DNA of 64,000 nt from an uncultured Streptomyces sp. (GTDB taxonomy: Bacteria; Actinomycetota; Actinomycetes; Streptomycetales; Streptomycetaceae), in assembly GCF_947488945.1 (NCBI RefSeq), contig NZ_CANLBS010000008.1, positions 1 through 64,000 of the forward strand. The letters are read 5' to 3'. Both the position numbers and the translations under genes were made by a program. The notes under the pieces are model-generated. The model was not told where the DNA came from. It saw only the letters and a program-made list of their open reading frames with translations, and did no database searches. The stretch's first letter is position 1, and every line of letters starts with the position of its first letter. Positions 16,409 through 25,127 of the stretch are shown here, one piece after another.

Positions 16409-17622
16409 ATGGACACCCGGCACGACTGGATCACGACCCCCATCGGCCCCGACATCCTGCGGGGAGCGCTCGACCTGGAGCACACCGGGCGCGGCGTGCT
16501 GCCGCACCGGTTGCCCGCGCAGGCCCGGCGGCAGATCCCGGACGGCCAGCTCGCGATGGCCGAGTCACAGCCCTCCGGGGTGCGGCTGGTCTTCCGCACC
16601 CGGGCCACCGCCGTCGAGCTGGACGTGGTGGCCACCAAGCGCGTCTACGCCGGAGCCCCGCCGCGCCCCGACGGGGTGTACGGCCCCTCGTGGACGGGCG
16701 TCCGGCGGGCCGGGCGAGCGCGCCCGACGGCGACACGCTCACCCTCGACATGACCACCGGGTCCCTGTCCACCCGGACCGGGCCGGTGGAGACCCTGCGG
16801 TTCACCGGTCTGCCGGACACCGAGAAGGGCGTGGAGATCTGGCTGCCGCACGACGAGGCCACCCTGCTCGTCGCCCTGCGCACCGACGCCCCGGTCCGTC
16901 CCGCGCCGACCGGGGACCGCAGGGTCTGGCTGCACCACGGCAGTTCCATCAGCCAGGGATCCAACGCCACGTCCCCGACCGGGATCTGGCCGGTGCTGGC
17001 GGCGGCGCTCGGCGACGTCGAACTGACCAACCTGGGCTTCGGCGGCGGCGCGCTGCTCGACCCGTTCACCGCCCGCGCCATGCGGGACGCCCCGGCCGAC
17101 CTGATCAGCGTCAAGATCGGCATCAACCTGGTCAACACCGACCTGATGCGGCTGCGTGCCTTCGGCCCCGCGGTCCACGGCTTCCTCGACACCGTCCGCG
17201 AGGGGCACCCGAGCACGCCGCTGCTGGTGGTGTCGCCGGTCCTCTGCCCCATCCACGAGACCACGCCCGGCCCCAGCGCCCCCGACCTCGGCGCGATGGG
17301 CGAAGGCCGGATGCGGTTCAGGGCCGCCGGCGATCCGGCGGAGGCGGCCGCCGGGAAGCTGACCCTCACGGTCGTCCGGGCCGAGCTGGCGCGGATCGTC
17401 GAGGAGCGCCTGACCACCGATCCCCAGCTGCACCTCCTCGACGGCCTCGCCCTCTACGGCGAGGCGGACCACGCGGAACTGCCGCTCCCGGACGACCTGC
17501 ACCCGGACCCCGCCGCCCACCGGCGTATCGCGGAACGTTTCGCCCGCGCCGCTTTCGGCGCGGGCGGCCCGTTCGCGACGCCCGCTCCGACGGCCGGCGG
17601 GAGCACGGCGGCGAAACGCTGA
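16409..17622 (+). pseudogene. SGNH/GDSL-type hydrolase with frameshift
   Basis: Two frames together spell one SGNH hydrolase of about 400 residues. The first runs from MDTRHDWITTPIGPDILRG to DGVY at 16681. The second picks up at 16687 with LVDGRPAGRASAPDGDTLTLD and continues to the stop at 17622. Between them are five bases (16682-16686) where a whole codon number is expected, so one base is missing or two are extra. The downstream part keeps the catalytic features: nucleophile Ser in HHGSSISQG, SVKIGINLVN, and the DDLHPD Asp/His motif. The first frame alone ends after 114 residues and lacks all of these. It may be a recent pseudogene or a sequencing error. Confidence 0.8.
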
Positions 17623-17764
17623 CGGCCGGGCGGCGGGGCACGGCGGCGGGGACCGCCGACCGCCGCGCGGCCGCGTACGCCGGCGGGCACCGCTGACCGC
17701 CGGGCGGGGGCGGACGCGGCGGCGGGCCGCTGAGGGCCGACGGGGCATGGCGGCGGGCCCCTGG
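17584..17764. repeat. degenerate ~37-bp tandem repeat, about five copies
   Basis: Units start near 17584, 17618, 17655, 17692 and 17729 (spacings 34, 37, 37, 37). Each begins gctgac-like, passes through gccgggcgg and ends in cggcggcggg. The first unit encodes the end of the SGNH hydrolase, the second contains its TGA stop, and the rest fill the gap to the convergent DUF6585 gene. Copies are imperfect but the period is regular. Confidence 0.65.
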
Positions 17765-17789
17765 CGCGGGCCGGGCCGGGGCCGGTTGC

Positions 17790-18563
17790 TCAGCCGGCCG
17801 TCCGTCGCCCGCCGAGGTTCTCCGCGACGGTGAGGAAGACCGCGAGGTTGCCGAAACGGGAGACGTCGACCGTGCCCCAGGGGACAGGGTCACCGGTCCT
17901 CATGACACGCACCCGTCCGTTCACCACCTCGACGCCCTGGAGTTCGTCCCAGGGCAGCGAGGGCTTCCCGCCGCCGGCCAGACCGGTCCGGGAGAGCTGG
18001 AAGCCTCCGAAGCGCACCGGCTCCCCCGCCGCCACCTCGTGCAGCACCGAAGGTGCCTGGGCCCTGGCCACCGCCTCCTGGATCCACGGCCCCCAGACGG
18101 CGGGGGACTCGTAGAACTCGGTGAGCGTCAGCCCACCGCCGACGCCGCTCCGCGGGACCAGGGTGTACGCGTACGTGACCGGTCCGGGAATGCCGTTGAC
18201 GATGGTCTGCCGGACGTCCGTGTACAGGCTGACGGAGTCCCAGCGCAGCGCGCTCGGCCCGTCCCCCTTGAACGGGTGCGCGATCAGGCCCTCTTCGAAC
18301 AACCAGAGGCGTTTGGCCGCCTGTTTCCTGCTGAACTCGGGGTACCGACGGTGCAGCCACAGGACGTAGAGCACCGGCGGCACGATGAGTACCAGCAGGT
18401 AGGTGAGGGTGAAGAGGTGGAGGGCCAGCGTCGGCCGGCCCATCCGCCGGGGGCGGAACACGCCCACCGGTCCGCCCAGTCCGTGGCGGGCGGCCAGGGC
18501 GGCGACGTCGGGAGGCAGGGGGGCCGGGGCGTGCTGGGCGGACTGTGCGGGCCGTGCCCTCAT
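17790..18563 (-). CDS. DUF6585-type membrane-anchored protein
   Basis: A 257-residue protein. After a Pro/Ala-rich start there is HGLGGPVGVFRPRRMG and one or two hydrophobic helices (LALHLFTLTYLLVLIVPPVLYVLWL, about 45-70). A PH-like soluble part follows: LWLFEEGLIAHPFKG, YTDVRQTIVNGIP and a C-terminal WDELQGVEVVNGRVRVM. These match the DUF6585 family of streptomycete proteins of unknown role. Its ATG overlaps the M20 peptidase stop (ATGA), so the two are co-translated. No catalytic residues are evident. Confidence 0.75.
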   Translation of the reverse strand: MRARPAQSAQHAPAPLPPDVAALAARHGLGGPVGVFRPRRMGRPTLALHLFTLTYLLVLIVPPVLYVLWLHRRYPEFSRKQAAKRLWLFEEGLIAHPFKGDGPSALRWDSVSLYTDVRQTIVNGIPGPVTYAYTLVPRSGVGGGLTLTEFYESPAVWGPWIQEAVARAQAPSVLHEVAAGEPVRFGGFQLSRTGLAGGGKPSLPWDELQGVEVVNGRVRVMRTGDPVPWGTVDVSRFGNLAVFLTVAENLGGRRTAG

Positions 18564-19726
18564 CGGGTGCTCCTCGGGTCGCGGGTACGGGGATCGGTCG
18601 CGGCCAGGGTCCGCGCCACCAGTCGGGCGAGCAGACGGGCGCGCGGGACGAGTCGGGTGACGTCGACGTACTCGGTGTCCGCGTGCGCTCCGCCGCCGAC
18701 CGCGCCGAGGCCGTCCAGCGTCGGACAGCCCGCACCCGCGGTGAAGTTGCCGTCGGACGCGCCGCCCACCGCCGCGGCCCGCGGCGGCTGCTGGCCCAGT
18801 TCGGCGGCGGCCTCCACGGCCAGGGCGAACAGGGCACGGGAGGAGGCGGCCTCCAGCGGCGGCCTGCGGATGCCTCCCCGGATCTCCAGGGACGCGCCGC
18901 CGAGCCGGGGGGACAGCGCCCGGATCAGGCCGTCGACCCGGTGCTGGGCCGCGGCGTTCGGCGCGCGTACGTCCACCGAGACGCGGGCGGCCGCCGGCAC
19001 GGTGTTCACGGTGGTCCCGGCCGACACGAGCGTCGGAGTGACGGTGGTACGGCCGGAGCCGGGGCCGCGGAAGCCCGGCGGAACGCCCAGTTCCGCGGCG
19101 GCCAGGACCTGGTGGGCCGCCTCGATCGCGGCGTTGACGCCCCGCTCCGGCTCCAACCCGGCGTGGGCGGCCCGCCCGTGCACCACGATCTCGTACCTCG
19201 CCACCCCCTTGCGCTCCGTCTTCAGCGCCCCGTGCTCGTCCGCGGCGGGTTCGAGGACATAGGCGGCCGCGCAGTTGCGGGCGGTCTCCTCGATCAGGCT
19301 CCGGGAGGTGGGCGATCCGATCTCCTCGTCCCCGTTCACCAGCACGCAGACGCCGTCCAGTGACGGGAGGGAGGCCAGCGCGTGGAACATCTGCACCAGG
19401 CCCGCCTTCATGTCGAGCACCCCCGGCCCGCGTGCGACGCCGTCCGCCACCGACCACGGGTGCTCCCGCAACGAGCCGGTGGGCCATACGGTGTCGTGGT
19501 GTCCGACCAGGAGCACGCGGGGGACGCCCGAGGACCACCGCAGGTGAGTCACCCCGTCAATCACGATCCGTTCGGGTGCCGCACCGAGCAATTCGCCGCC
19601 CAGGGCGGCTACTTCGTCGGCGCTGCGGCGCAGGGCCACGTGATCGGCCGAGAAGGACTCGCGGAGCACGAGGCGTTTCAGACCGGCCAGCATGCCGGGC
19701 AACGCGAACCTGCCGTTCGGCGTCAA
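18560..19726 (-). CDS. M20 family metallopeptidase (carboxypeptidase G2-like)
   Basis: A 388-residue zinc hydrolase. The metal site is visible as GHHDTVWP, an Asp in VLDMKAG, and Glu-Glu in NGDEEIGS (general base and ligand), with a dimerisation domain (GRAAHAGLEPERGVNA) in the middle. The family removes C-terminal Glu or other residues from peptides, folates or N-acyl amino acids; the substrate here is unknown. The start chosen is TTG at 19726 because GGAGAAG lies 5 nt upstream and gives the usual family length; an ATG 11 codons later has no such site. It is divergent from a LysR regulator and coupled to the DUF6585 gene. Confidence 0.87.
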   Translation of the reverse strand: MTPNGRFALPGMLAGLKRLVLRESFSADHVALRRSADEVAALGGELLGAAPERIVIDGVTHLRWSSGVPRVLLVGHHDTVWPTGSLREHPWSVADGVARGPGVLDMKAGLVQMFHALASLPSLDGVCVLVNGDEEIGSPTSRSLIEETARNCAAAYVLEPAADEHGALKTERKGVARYEIVVHGRAAHAGLEPERGVNAAIEAAHQVLAAAELGVPPGFRGPGSGRTTVTPTLVSAGTTVNTVPAAARVSVDVRAPNAAAQHRVDGLIRALSPRLGGASLEIRGGIRRPPLEAASSRALFALAVEAAAELGQQPPRAAAVGGASDGNFTAGAGCPTLDGLGAVGGGAHADTEYVDVTRLVPRARLLARLVARTLAATDPRTRDPRSTR

Positions 19727-19848
19727 CGGATCTTCTCCACACCACTGTTGCGAGGCATCTGCGTTCCCTCTCTCCCTCTTCGGTCCCGACACCGATGAAG
19801 CTAGGGTGTGACGTCCCATGCCACCAGCGACTGGTTCGCATCGGAGCC

Positions 19849-20748
19849 ATGCCGGGAGGGAATGTGTTCGAGACGGACGCGCTGCGTCTGCTGGTCGCCG
19901 TGACGGACACCGGGTCGTTCACCGGTGCGGCCCTGAAGCTCAACTACACGCAGTCGGCGGTGTCGCGGCGCATCGCGTCGCTGGAGCGTCAGGCGGGCGG
20001 GCCGCTCTTCGAGCGGCTGCCCCGGGGCGTCAGACTGACCCCGGCCGGACGCGTCCTGCACCTGCGGGCCGTGGAGGTGCTGGACGGTCTCACCCGGGCC
20101 TCGCACGAACTCGCCGCCCTGCACGCGGGCCGGGGCGGGCTGCTGCGGGTCGGGGCGTTCGCCACGGCCAACATCTCCCTCATGCCCGGAGCGCTGAGTG
20201 CCTTCGGCCGGACGCGGCCCGGGGTCGGGATCACGGTGGTCGAGGGCCGGAGCGGCACCTTGGTGGACCGGCTCGTGGACGGCTCGCTGGATCTCGCCGT
20301 GGTCAGCGACTACCCGTCCGGCCTCCCCGCCACGGAAGGCGTCACGACCTACCCGCTGAGGGAGGACGAACTGCTCGTCGCGCTCCGCCACGAGCACCCG
20401 CTGGCCGGGGCCGGCACCGTCGAACTGCGCGATCTGCGGGACGAGGTCTGGGTGCAGGACGCTCCGGCGGACAGTCCTGCTCTGCTGGCCGACGCCTGGG
20501 CGCGGGCGGGGTTCCGGCCCCGGAGGGTCATCAGGGTCGCGGAGTGGGCGGGGAAGTTCGGTTACGCCGCCGCCGGCCTCGGCATCGCACTGGTCCCCGC
20601 GCTGGCGGCGCGGGCGGTGCCGGCCGGCCTGGTGCTGTGCCGTCTCGGCGGTCTCCCGCCGCACCGGACCGTGCACGTGGCCCTGCCGGACGCTCCGCTC
20701 CCGGCGGCCGTGGAGCTGCGGGACCTGCTCCGCGCCGCCGCCGGGTGA
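19849..20748 (+). CDS. LysR family regulator
   Basis: A 299-residue protein with an N-terminal winged helix-turn-helix (ALRLLVAVTDTGSFTGAALKLNYTQSAVSRRIASLE) and a LysR substrate-binding domain with LLRVGAFATANISLMP, GSLDLAVVSDYP and AGLGIALVPALAA. The ATG at 19849 has a GGAG close upstream. A possible -10 TAGGGT lies about 45 nt before it. It is divergent from the M20 peptidase gene, its most likely target. Its stop faces the MaoC gene 24 bp away. Confidence 0.88.
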   Translation: MPGGNVFETDALRLLVAVTDTGSFTGAALKLNYTQSAVSRRIASLERQAGGPLFERLPRGVRLTPAGRVLHLRAVEVLDGLTRASHELAALHAGRGGLLRVGAFATANISLMPGALSAFGRTRPGVGITVVEGRSGTLVDRLVDGSLDLAVVSDYPSGLPATEGVTTYPLREDELLVALRHEHPLAGAGTVELRDLRDEVWVQDAPADSPALLADAWARAGFRPRRVIRVAEWAGKFGYAAAGLGIALVPALAARAVPAGLVLCRLGGLPPHRTVHVALPDAPLPAAVELRDLLRAAAG

Positions 20749-20772
20749 GGACAGCGCCGTCCACCCCCGCCG

Positions 20773-21231
20773 TCACGGGTAGAAGTGGGTGAGCGACTCG
20801 GCGACGCAGGCCGGTTTCGGCGAGCCCTCCAGTTCGAAGGTGAAACCGCGGGTCATCTGCACTCCCCCGCGCGGGACCTCCTTCACCTCGGTGACGCTCG
20901 CCCGCAGCCGCACCCGGCTGCCGACGGGCACCGGGGCGGGGTACCTCACTCTGTTCACCCCGTAGTTGAGGGCGCGGCCCACCCCGCGCACCTGGAGGAG
21001 TTCGCCGAACAGGGGGATGCCCCAGCTGAGGACCATGAAGCCGTGGGCGATGGTGCGACCGTACGGTCCGGCGGCGGCTCGTTCGACGTCGGTGTGGATC
21101 CACTGGTGGTCGCCGGAGACCGAGGCGTAGGCGTCGATGAGTTCCTGGGTGACGTCCTTCCACGCGGAGTGGCCGAGGTCGCGGCCTTCGAGAGCGAGGA
21201 TCTCCGGGATTCCGTGCACGGTCAGCGGCAT
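20773..21231 (-). CDS. MaoC-like (R)-specific enoyl-CoA hydratase
   Basis: A 152-residue single hot-dog domain. The hydratase-2 motif is seen as YASVSGDHQWIHTD (catalytic Asp and His) followed by GRTIAHGFMVLSW. It adds water to trans-2-enoyl-CoA in beta-oxidation-like pathways. It is the last gene of the leftward arm of the catabolic island, after the transporter and thiolase, with 68 bp to the transporter. The ATG at 21231 begins MPLTVHGIPEIL. Confidence 0.9.
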   Translation of the reverse strand: MPLTVHGIPEILALEGRDLGHSAWKDVTQELIDAYASVSGDHQWIHTDVERAAAGPYGRTIAHGFMVLSWGIPLFGELLQVRGVGRALNYGVNRVRYPAPVPVGSRVRLRASVTEVKEVPRGGVQMTRGFTFELEGSPKPACVAESLTHFYP

Positions 21232-21299
21232 CGGCCGTGACTCCGTTTCGTCGGGTGTGTCATTGCGGGCGGTGCGCGCGAGGCGCTGGGGGCGGCCGG

Positions 21300-22643
21300 T
21301 CAGGCCGTGGCGGGGGCGGTGCGCGGTGACGCGACCGGGGTGGCGGCGAGTTCGTCGTGGTTGGGGCGCTTGAGCAGCAGCAGCATGCAGCCGAGCGTCA
21401 GCACGACCTGGAAGACGGCGTAGGCGATGACGGCGGTGATGGATCCGGTCCGGTTGAGGAGGAACTGGCCGATGATCGGGGTGGTGCCGCCGAGCAGGGT
21501 GCCGCAGAGCTGGTAGCAGAGCGAGATGCCGGTGTAGCGGACGTGGGCGGGGAACCGGCTGGCGAGCATGCCGGCCAGGGCGGCGTAGTAGAGGCAGTGC
21601 GGGATGGTGGCGACGGCGACGCCGACCATGGCGAGGCCGTAGTTCTCCGTGCTGATGAGGACGAACATCAGCGGCATCAGGACGAGTTCGGGCAGCAGCA
21701 TCACGGTGACCGCGCGGGACCAGCTCTTCATGCGGGTGGCGAGGACGGCGCCGAACGGCTGCACGAGGATCTGGGTGATGTTGGCGACCAGGATGATGGT
21801 GAGGAACGAGCTGCGGTCGAATTCGAGCGACGAGGTCGCCCAGGAGAGCGCGAAGGTCGATTTGAAGTACGTGGCGGAGAGACCGATGGTGCAGGCCCCG
21901 ATACCGAGCACGATCAGCATCGGGTGGTTGCGCAGCACCTCGGTCAGCGGCAGCTTGGCGACCTTCTTGCGGCTGATGAGGCCGGCCATGGCCGGGGACT
22001 CGGCGACCTTCAGGCGGACGAAGAGGCCCACCATGACGAGGGCGGCGGAGGCGAGGAACGGCACCCGCCACCCCCAGGACACGAAGGCGTCGTCGGGGAG
22101 TTGGCTGATGGCGAGGAAGCTCAGCGTGGAGAGGGTGTTGCCGACGGGCGAGCCCTGCTGGGCGAACGCCCCGTACAGCACGGACTTGCCCTTGGGCGCG
22201 TGTTCGGAGGCGATGAGGACGGATCCGCCCCACTCGCCGCCGAGGCCGATGCCCTGGACCATGCGGATGCAGACCAGCAGGATCGGGGCGGCGATGCCGA
22301 TGGAGGCGTAGCCGGGGAGCAGCCCGATGGCGGTGGTGGAGACGCCCATCATCAGCAGCGTGATGACGAGGGTCTTCTTGCGGCCGAGGCGGTCGCCGTA
22401 GTGGCCGAAGACGATGCCGCCGATGGGGCGGGCGAGGAAGCCGACCCAGAAGGTGGCGAAGGCGACCAGGGTGCCCAGGGCGCCGTCGAGTTCGGGGAAG
22501 AACACCTTGTCGAAGACGAGGGCCGCGGCGGTGCCGTAGATGTAGAAGTCGAACCATTCGATGGTGGAGCCGATGAAGGCTCCGAATCCCGCGCGGTTGG
22601 CGGCTTTCGTCTTCTCGCGTGCGCCGGCGGTGGACGTGCTCAT
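21300..22643 (-). CDS. MHS-family MFS transporter (organic acid/proton symporter type)
   Basis: A 447-residue, roughly 12-helix membrane protein. It shows the metabolite:H+ symporter hallmarks IGSTIEWFDFYIYGTAAAL near the N-terminus, RPIGGIVFGHYGDRLGRKKTL, and GIGLGGEWGGSVLIASEHAP. Relatives take up shikimate, alpha-ketoglutarate, proline betaine or aromatic acids. Set among CoA-transferase, thiolase, hydratase and dehydrogenase genes, it probably imports the acid that the pathway activates. It follows the thiolase on the same strand with a 127-bp gap. Confidence 0.9.
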   Translation of the reverse strand: MSTSTAGAREKTKAANRAGFGAFIGSTIEWFDFYIYGTAAALVFDKVFFPELDGALGTLVAFATFWVGFLARPIGGIVFGHYGDRLGRKKTLVITLLMMGVSTTAIGLLPGYASIGIAAPILLVCIRMVQGIGLGGEWGGSVLIASEHAPKGKSVLYGAFAQQGSPVGNTLSTLSFLAISQLPDDAFVSWGWRVPFLASAALVMVGLFVRLKVAESPAMAGLISRKKVAKLPLTEVLRNHPMLIVLGIGACTIGLSATYFKSTFALSWATSSLEFDRSSFLTIILVANITQILVQPFGAVLATRMKSWSRAVTVMLLPELVLMPLMFVLISTENYGLAMVGVAVATIPHCLYYAALAGMLASRFPAHVRYTGISLCYQLCGTLLGGTTPIIGQFLLNRTGSITAVIAYAVFQVVLTLGCMLLLLKRPNHDELAATPVASPRTAPATA

Positions 22644-22770
22644 GGGTGGCTCCCGGACATCGTGGTACGAGCGGAGGGGGGCGCGGCGGAGCGGGGCGTC
22701 GCCCGGACGCCCGGCGCCGCGGCTGTCGGAGGAGGGAGGGCGGAAGAGGAGGGGGGACGGCGCGGGGCGG

Positions 22771-23997
22771 TCAGGCGGTGACGCGCTCGAAGACGGCGGC
22801 GAGTCCCTGGCCGCCGCCGATGCACATGGTCTCCAGGCCGTAGCGCGCGCCGCTGCGGTGCATCTCGTGGGCGAGGGTGGCGAGCACGCGCGCTCCGGTG
22901 GCGCCGACCGGGTGGCCGAGCGAGATGCCGGAGCCGTTGACGTTGATCCGCTGCTCGTGGTCCTTCTCGCCGAGCCCCAGTTCCCTGGTGCAGGCGAGCA
23001 CTTGGGCGGCGAACGCCTCGTTGATCTCGATCAGGTCGAGGTCGGCGAGGGTGAGTCCGGCGCGGTCGAGTGCGGTGCGGGTGGCGGGGACGGGGCCGAT
23101 GCCCATGGTCCCCGCGGGGACGCCGGCGCGGGCGAAGGAGACGAGCCGTACCAGCGGGAGGAGGCCGAGGCGTTCGGCGGTCCCGGCGGAGGTGACGAGG
23201 CATGCGGCGGCGGCGTCGTTCTGGCCGCTGGCGTTGCCCGCGGTGACCGTCGCGTCCGGGTCGCTCTTGGCCATGATCGGCCGCAGTGCGGCGAGTTGCT
23301 CGGCGGTGGTGTCCGGGCGCGGGTGCTCGTCGGCGGTGACGACCGTCTCGCCCTTCCTGCTGCGTACGGTGACGGGCACGGTCTCCGCGCCGTAGCGGCC
23401 CTCCCGTGCCGCGCGGGCGGCCCGCTGCTGCGAGCGCAGCGCGAGGGCGTCCTGGTCGGCGCGGCTGACGGAGTAGGCGCGGCGCAGGTTCTCCGCCGTC
23501 TCGATCATGCCGCCGGGGACGGGGTGGTGGACGCCTCCGGCGGTGACCCGGCCGCGTGCCAGCGCGTCGTGGAGCTGGAGGCCGGGGCCGGTGATGCCCC
23601 AGCGGCCGTCGTGCGTGTAGTAGGGCGCGGCGCTCATCACGTCGACGCCGCCGGCGATCACGACGTCGCTGAAGCCGGCCCGGATCTGCATGGCGGCGTC
23701 CAGGACGGCCTGGAGGCCGGAGCCGCAGCGGCGGTCGGTCTGGGTGCCGGTGACGGAGACGGGCAGGCCGGCGTCGAGGGCGGCGACCCGGCCGATCGCC
23801 GGGGCGTCGGCCGTCGGGTAGGCGTGTCCGAGGATGACCTCGTCGACGCGGTCCGGGTCGATCCCGCTGCGGGTGACGACCTCGGCGACGACGCGGGCGG
23901 CGAGCGCGGCGGGCGTCTGCCGGGCGAACGCCCCGCCGAAGCGCCCGATGGGGGTGCGCAGCGGTGCGCAGATGACGACATCCGTCTGGTCGGGCAC
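22771..23997 (-). CDS. acetyl-CoA C-acyltransferase (thiolase)
   Basis: A 408-residue thiolase. The acylated Cys lies in TDRRCGSGLQAV (near residue 90), followed by NEAFAAQ, GHPVGATGAR and the second Cys in CIGGGQG. It cleaves a 3-oxoacyl-CoA with CoA in the last step of the pathway. The GTG at 23997 starts VPDQTDVVICAPLRTPIG with GAAAGG upstream. The upstream in-frame stretch lacks thiolase similarity. A candidate LysR site lies 61-77 bp before the start. Confidence 0.93.
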   Translation of the reverse strand: MPDQTDVVICAPLRTPIGRFGGAFARQTPAALAARVVAEVVTRSGIDPDRVDEVILGHAYPTADAPAIGRVAALDAGLPVSVTGTQTDRRCGSGLQAVLDAAMQIRAGFSDVVIAGGVDVMSAAPYYTHDGRWGITGPGLQLHDALARGRVTAGGVHHPVPGGMIETAENLRRAYSVSRADQDALALRSQQRAARAAREGRYGAETVPVTVRSRKGETVVTADEHPRPDTTAEQLAALRPIMAKSDPDATVTAGNASGQNDAAAACLVTSAGTAERLGLLPLVRLVSFARAGVPAGTMGIGPVPATRTALDRAGLTLADLDLIEINEAFAAQVLACTRELGLGEKDHEQRINVNGSGISLGHPVGATGARVLATLAHEMHRSGARYGLETMCIGGGQGLAAVFERVTA

Positions 23998-24057
23998 GGC
24001 GGTACCTTTCGGCGGCTCGGGTGTGTGGGGCGACCTTCGCACCGCACCACTGAGTCG

Positions 24058-24074
24058 GTCCAATATCGAATTGA
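24058..24074 (+). promoter_or_regulatory. candidate LysR operator before thiolase
   Basis: GTCCAATATCGAATTGA at 24058-24074, containing the palindrome CAAT-ATCGA-ATTG. It matches the sequence at 25039-25055 (opposite strand) in 14 of 17 positions. It lies in the 105-bp gap between the LysR gene and the thiolase gene that it would control. Confidence 0.6.
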
Positions 24075-24102
24075 CCCTGCTCCGAGACGTGGTGCGTCTC
24101 AA

Positions 24103-24999
24103 TCAGCCGGGTGGGGTGGGCAGGGCGGCCTCGGCGACGGCGAGCACCGCGTGCAGGGCGGGCGACGGGTTGTCGGTGCGCCAGGCGAGCGCGGCCTGCC
24201 GCCGGATCGGGGGCCCGGCGAGGGGGCGGTAGACGAGTCCGTTCTGCTGGATGTGCTGGCAGGAGGTGACGGTGAGGGTGACGCCCACACCGGCCGCGAC
24301 CAGGGCCAGGATGGTGTAGGAATCCGGGGCCTCCTGCACCACGCGGGGGTTGAATCCGGCGCTCTCGCAGGCTTCGACCATGGCGTCGCGCACGGTGGAT
24401 CCGGCGCCGGCGGGGAAGGACACGAACGGCTCGTCGGCGAGGATGCCGAGCGGGACGCTCTCCAGCCGGGCGAGCCGGTGGTCGGAGGGCAGCGCGCAGA
24501 CGAGTTCCTCCTCGTCGATGACCCGGTGGGCGACGCCGGGCTGGGTCACCGGGAGGCGGACGAAGCCCAGGTCGAGCGAGCCGTCGGCGACCCGGGACAG
24601 GGCGACGTTGGCGTAGGTCTGGCCCTTCATGACCAGTTCGACCGCGGGGTGGGCGGCGCGTACGGCGCGGGTCAGCAGGGGCAGCGTCTCGTGGCTGGAG
24701 GCGCCCGCAAAGCCGATGGTGACCCGGCCGTACTCGCCGCGGCCCGCGGCCTTGGCGGCCCGTACGGCGGTGTCGAGGTCCTCCAGCACGGCGCGTACGG
24801 GGTCGAGGAAGGACTCGCCCGCTCCGGTGAGCCGCACGGAGCGGGTGTTGCGCTCGAAGAGCTGGACGCCCAGCTCCTTCTCCAGTTGCCGGATCTGCTG
24901 GCTCAGCGGCGGCTGGGCCATCTGGAGCCGTTTCGCGGCCCTGCCGAAGTGCAGTTCCTCGGCGACCGCGGTGAACGCGATGAGATGACGCAGTTCCAT
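24103..24999 (-). CDS. LysR family regulator of the catabolic island
   Basis: About 298 residues from MELRHLIAFTAVAEELHFGRAAKRLQ, a canonical LysR N-terminal helix-turn-helix, with an effector domain containing VTIGFAGASSHETLP and GSLDLGFVRLP (BenM/CatM-like type). An ATG four codons earlier (25011) is equally possible; neither has a clear ribosome binding site. It lies between, and is probably the activator of, the leftward thiolase-transporter-hydratase genes and the rightward CoA-transferase genes. Effector domains of this type usually bind the pathway substrate or an intermediate. Confidence 0.88.
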   Translation of the reverse strand: MELRHLIAFTAVAEELHFGRAAKRLQMAQPPLSQQIRQLEKELGVQLFERNTRSVRLTGAGESFLDPVRAVLEDLDTAVRAAKAAGRGEYGRVTIGFAGASSHETLPLLTRAVRAAHPAVELVMKGQTYANVALSRVADGSLDLGFVRLPVTQPGVAHRVIDEEELVCALPSDHRLARLESVPLGILADEPFVSFPAGAGSTVRDAMVEACESAGFNPRVVQEAPDSYTILALVAAGVGVTLTVTSCQHIQQNGLVYRPLAGPPIRRQAALAWRTDNPSPALHAVLAVAEAALPTPPG

Positions 25000-25038
25000 A
25001 CCCGTGCCCATTCATTAACCAACAGTCTGGATACGACC

Positions 25039-25055
25039 TTAATTTGGTATTGGAC
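25039..25055 (-). promoter_or_regulatory. candidate LysR operator in divergent promoter region
   Basis: On the minus strand this reads GTCCAATACCAAATTAA, sharing GTCCAATA, C and AATT with the site before the thiolase. It lies between the LysR start and the CoA-transferase start, the standard place for autoregulation and divergent activation. The plus-strand form ATTTGGTATTGGA fits T-N11-A. Confidence 0.6.
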
Positions 25056-25127
25056 GGCAATCAATGGTCGCTGGGAGGGTGGGCGGCGCAGCACCGGAAC
25101 ACCGCACGCCGAACGCCGAGGAGCACC

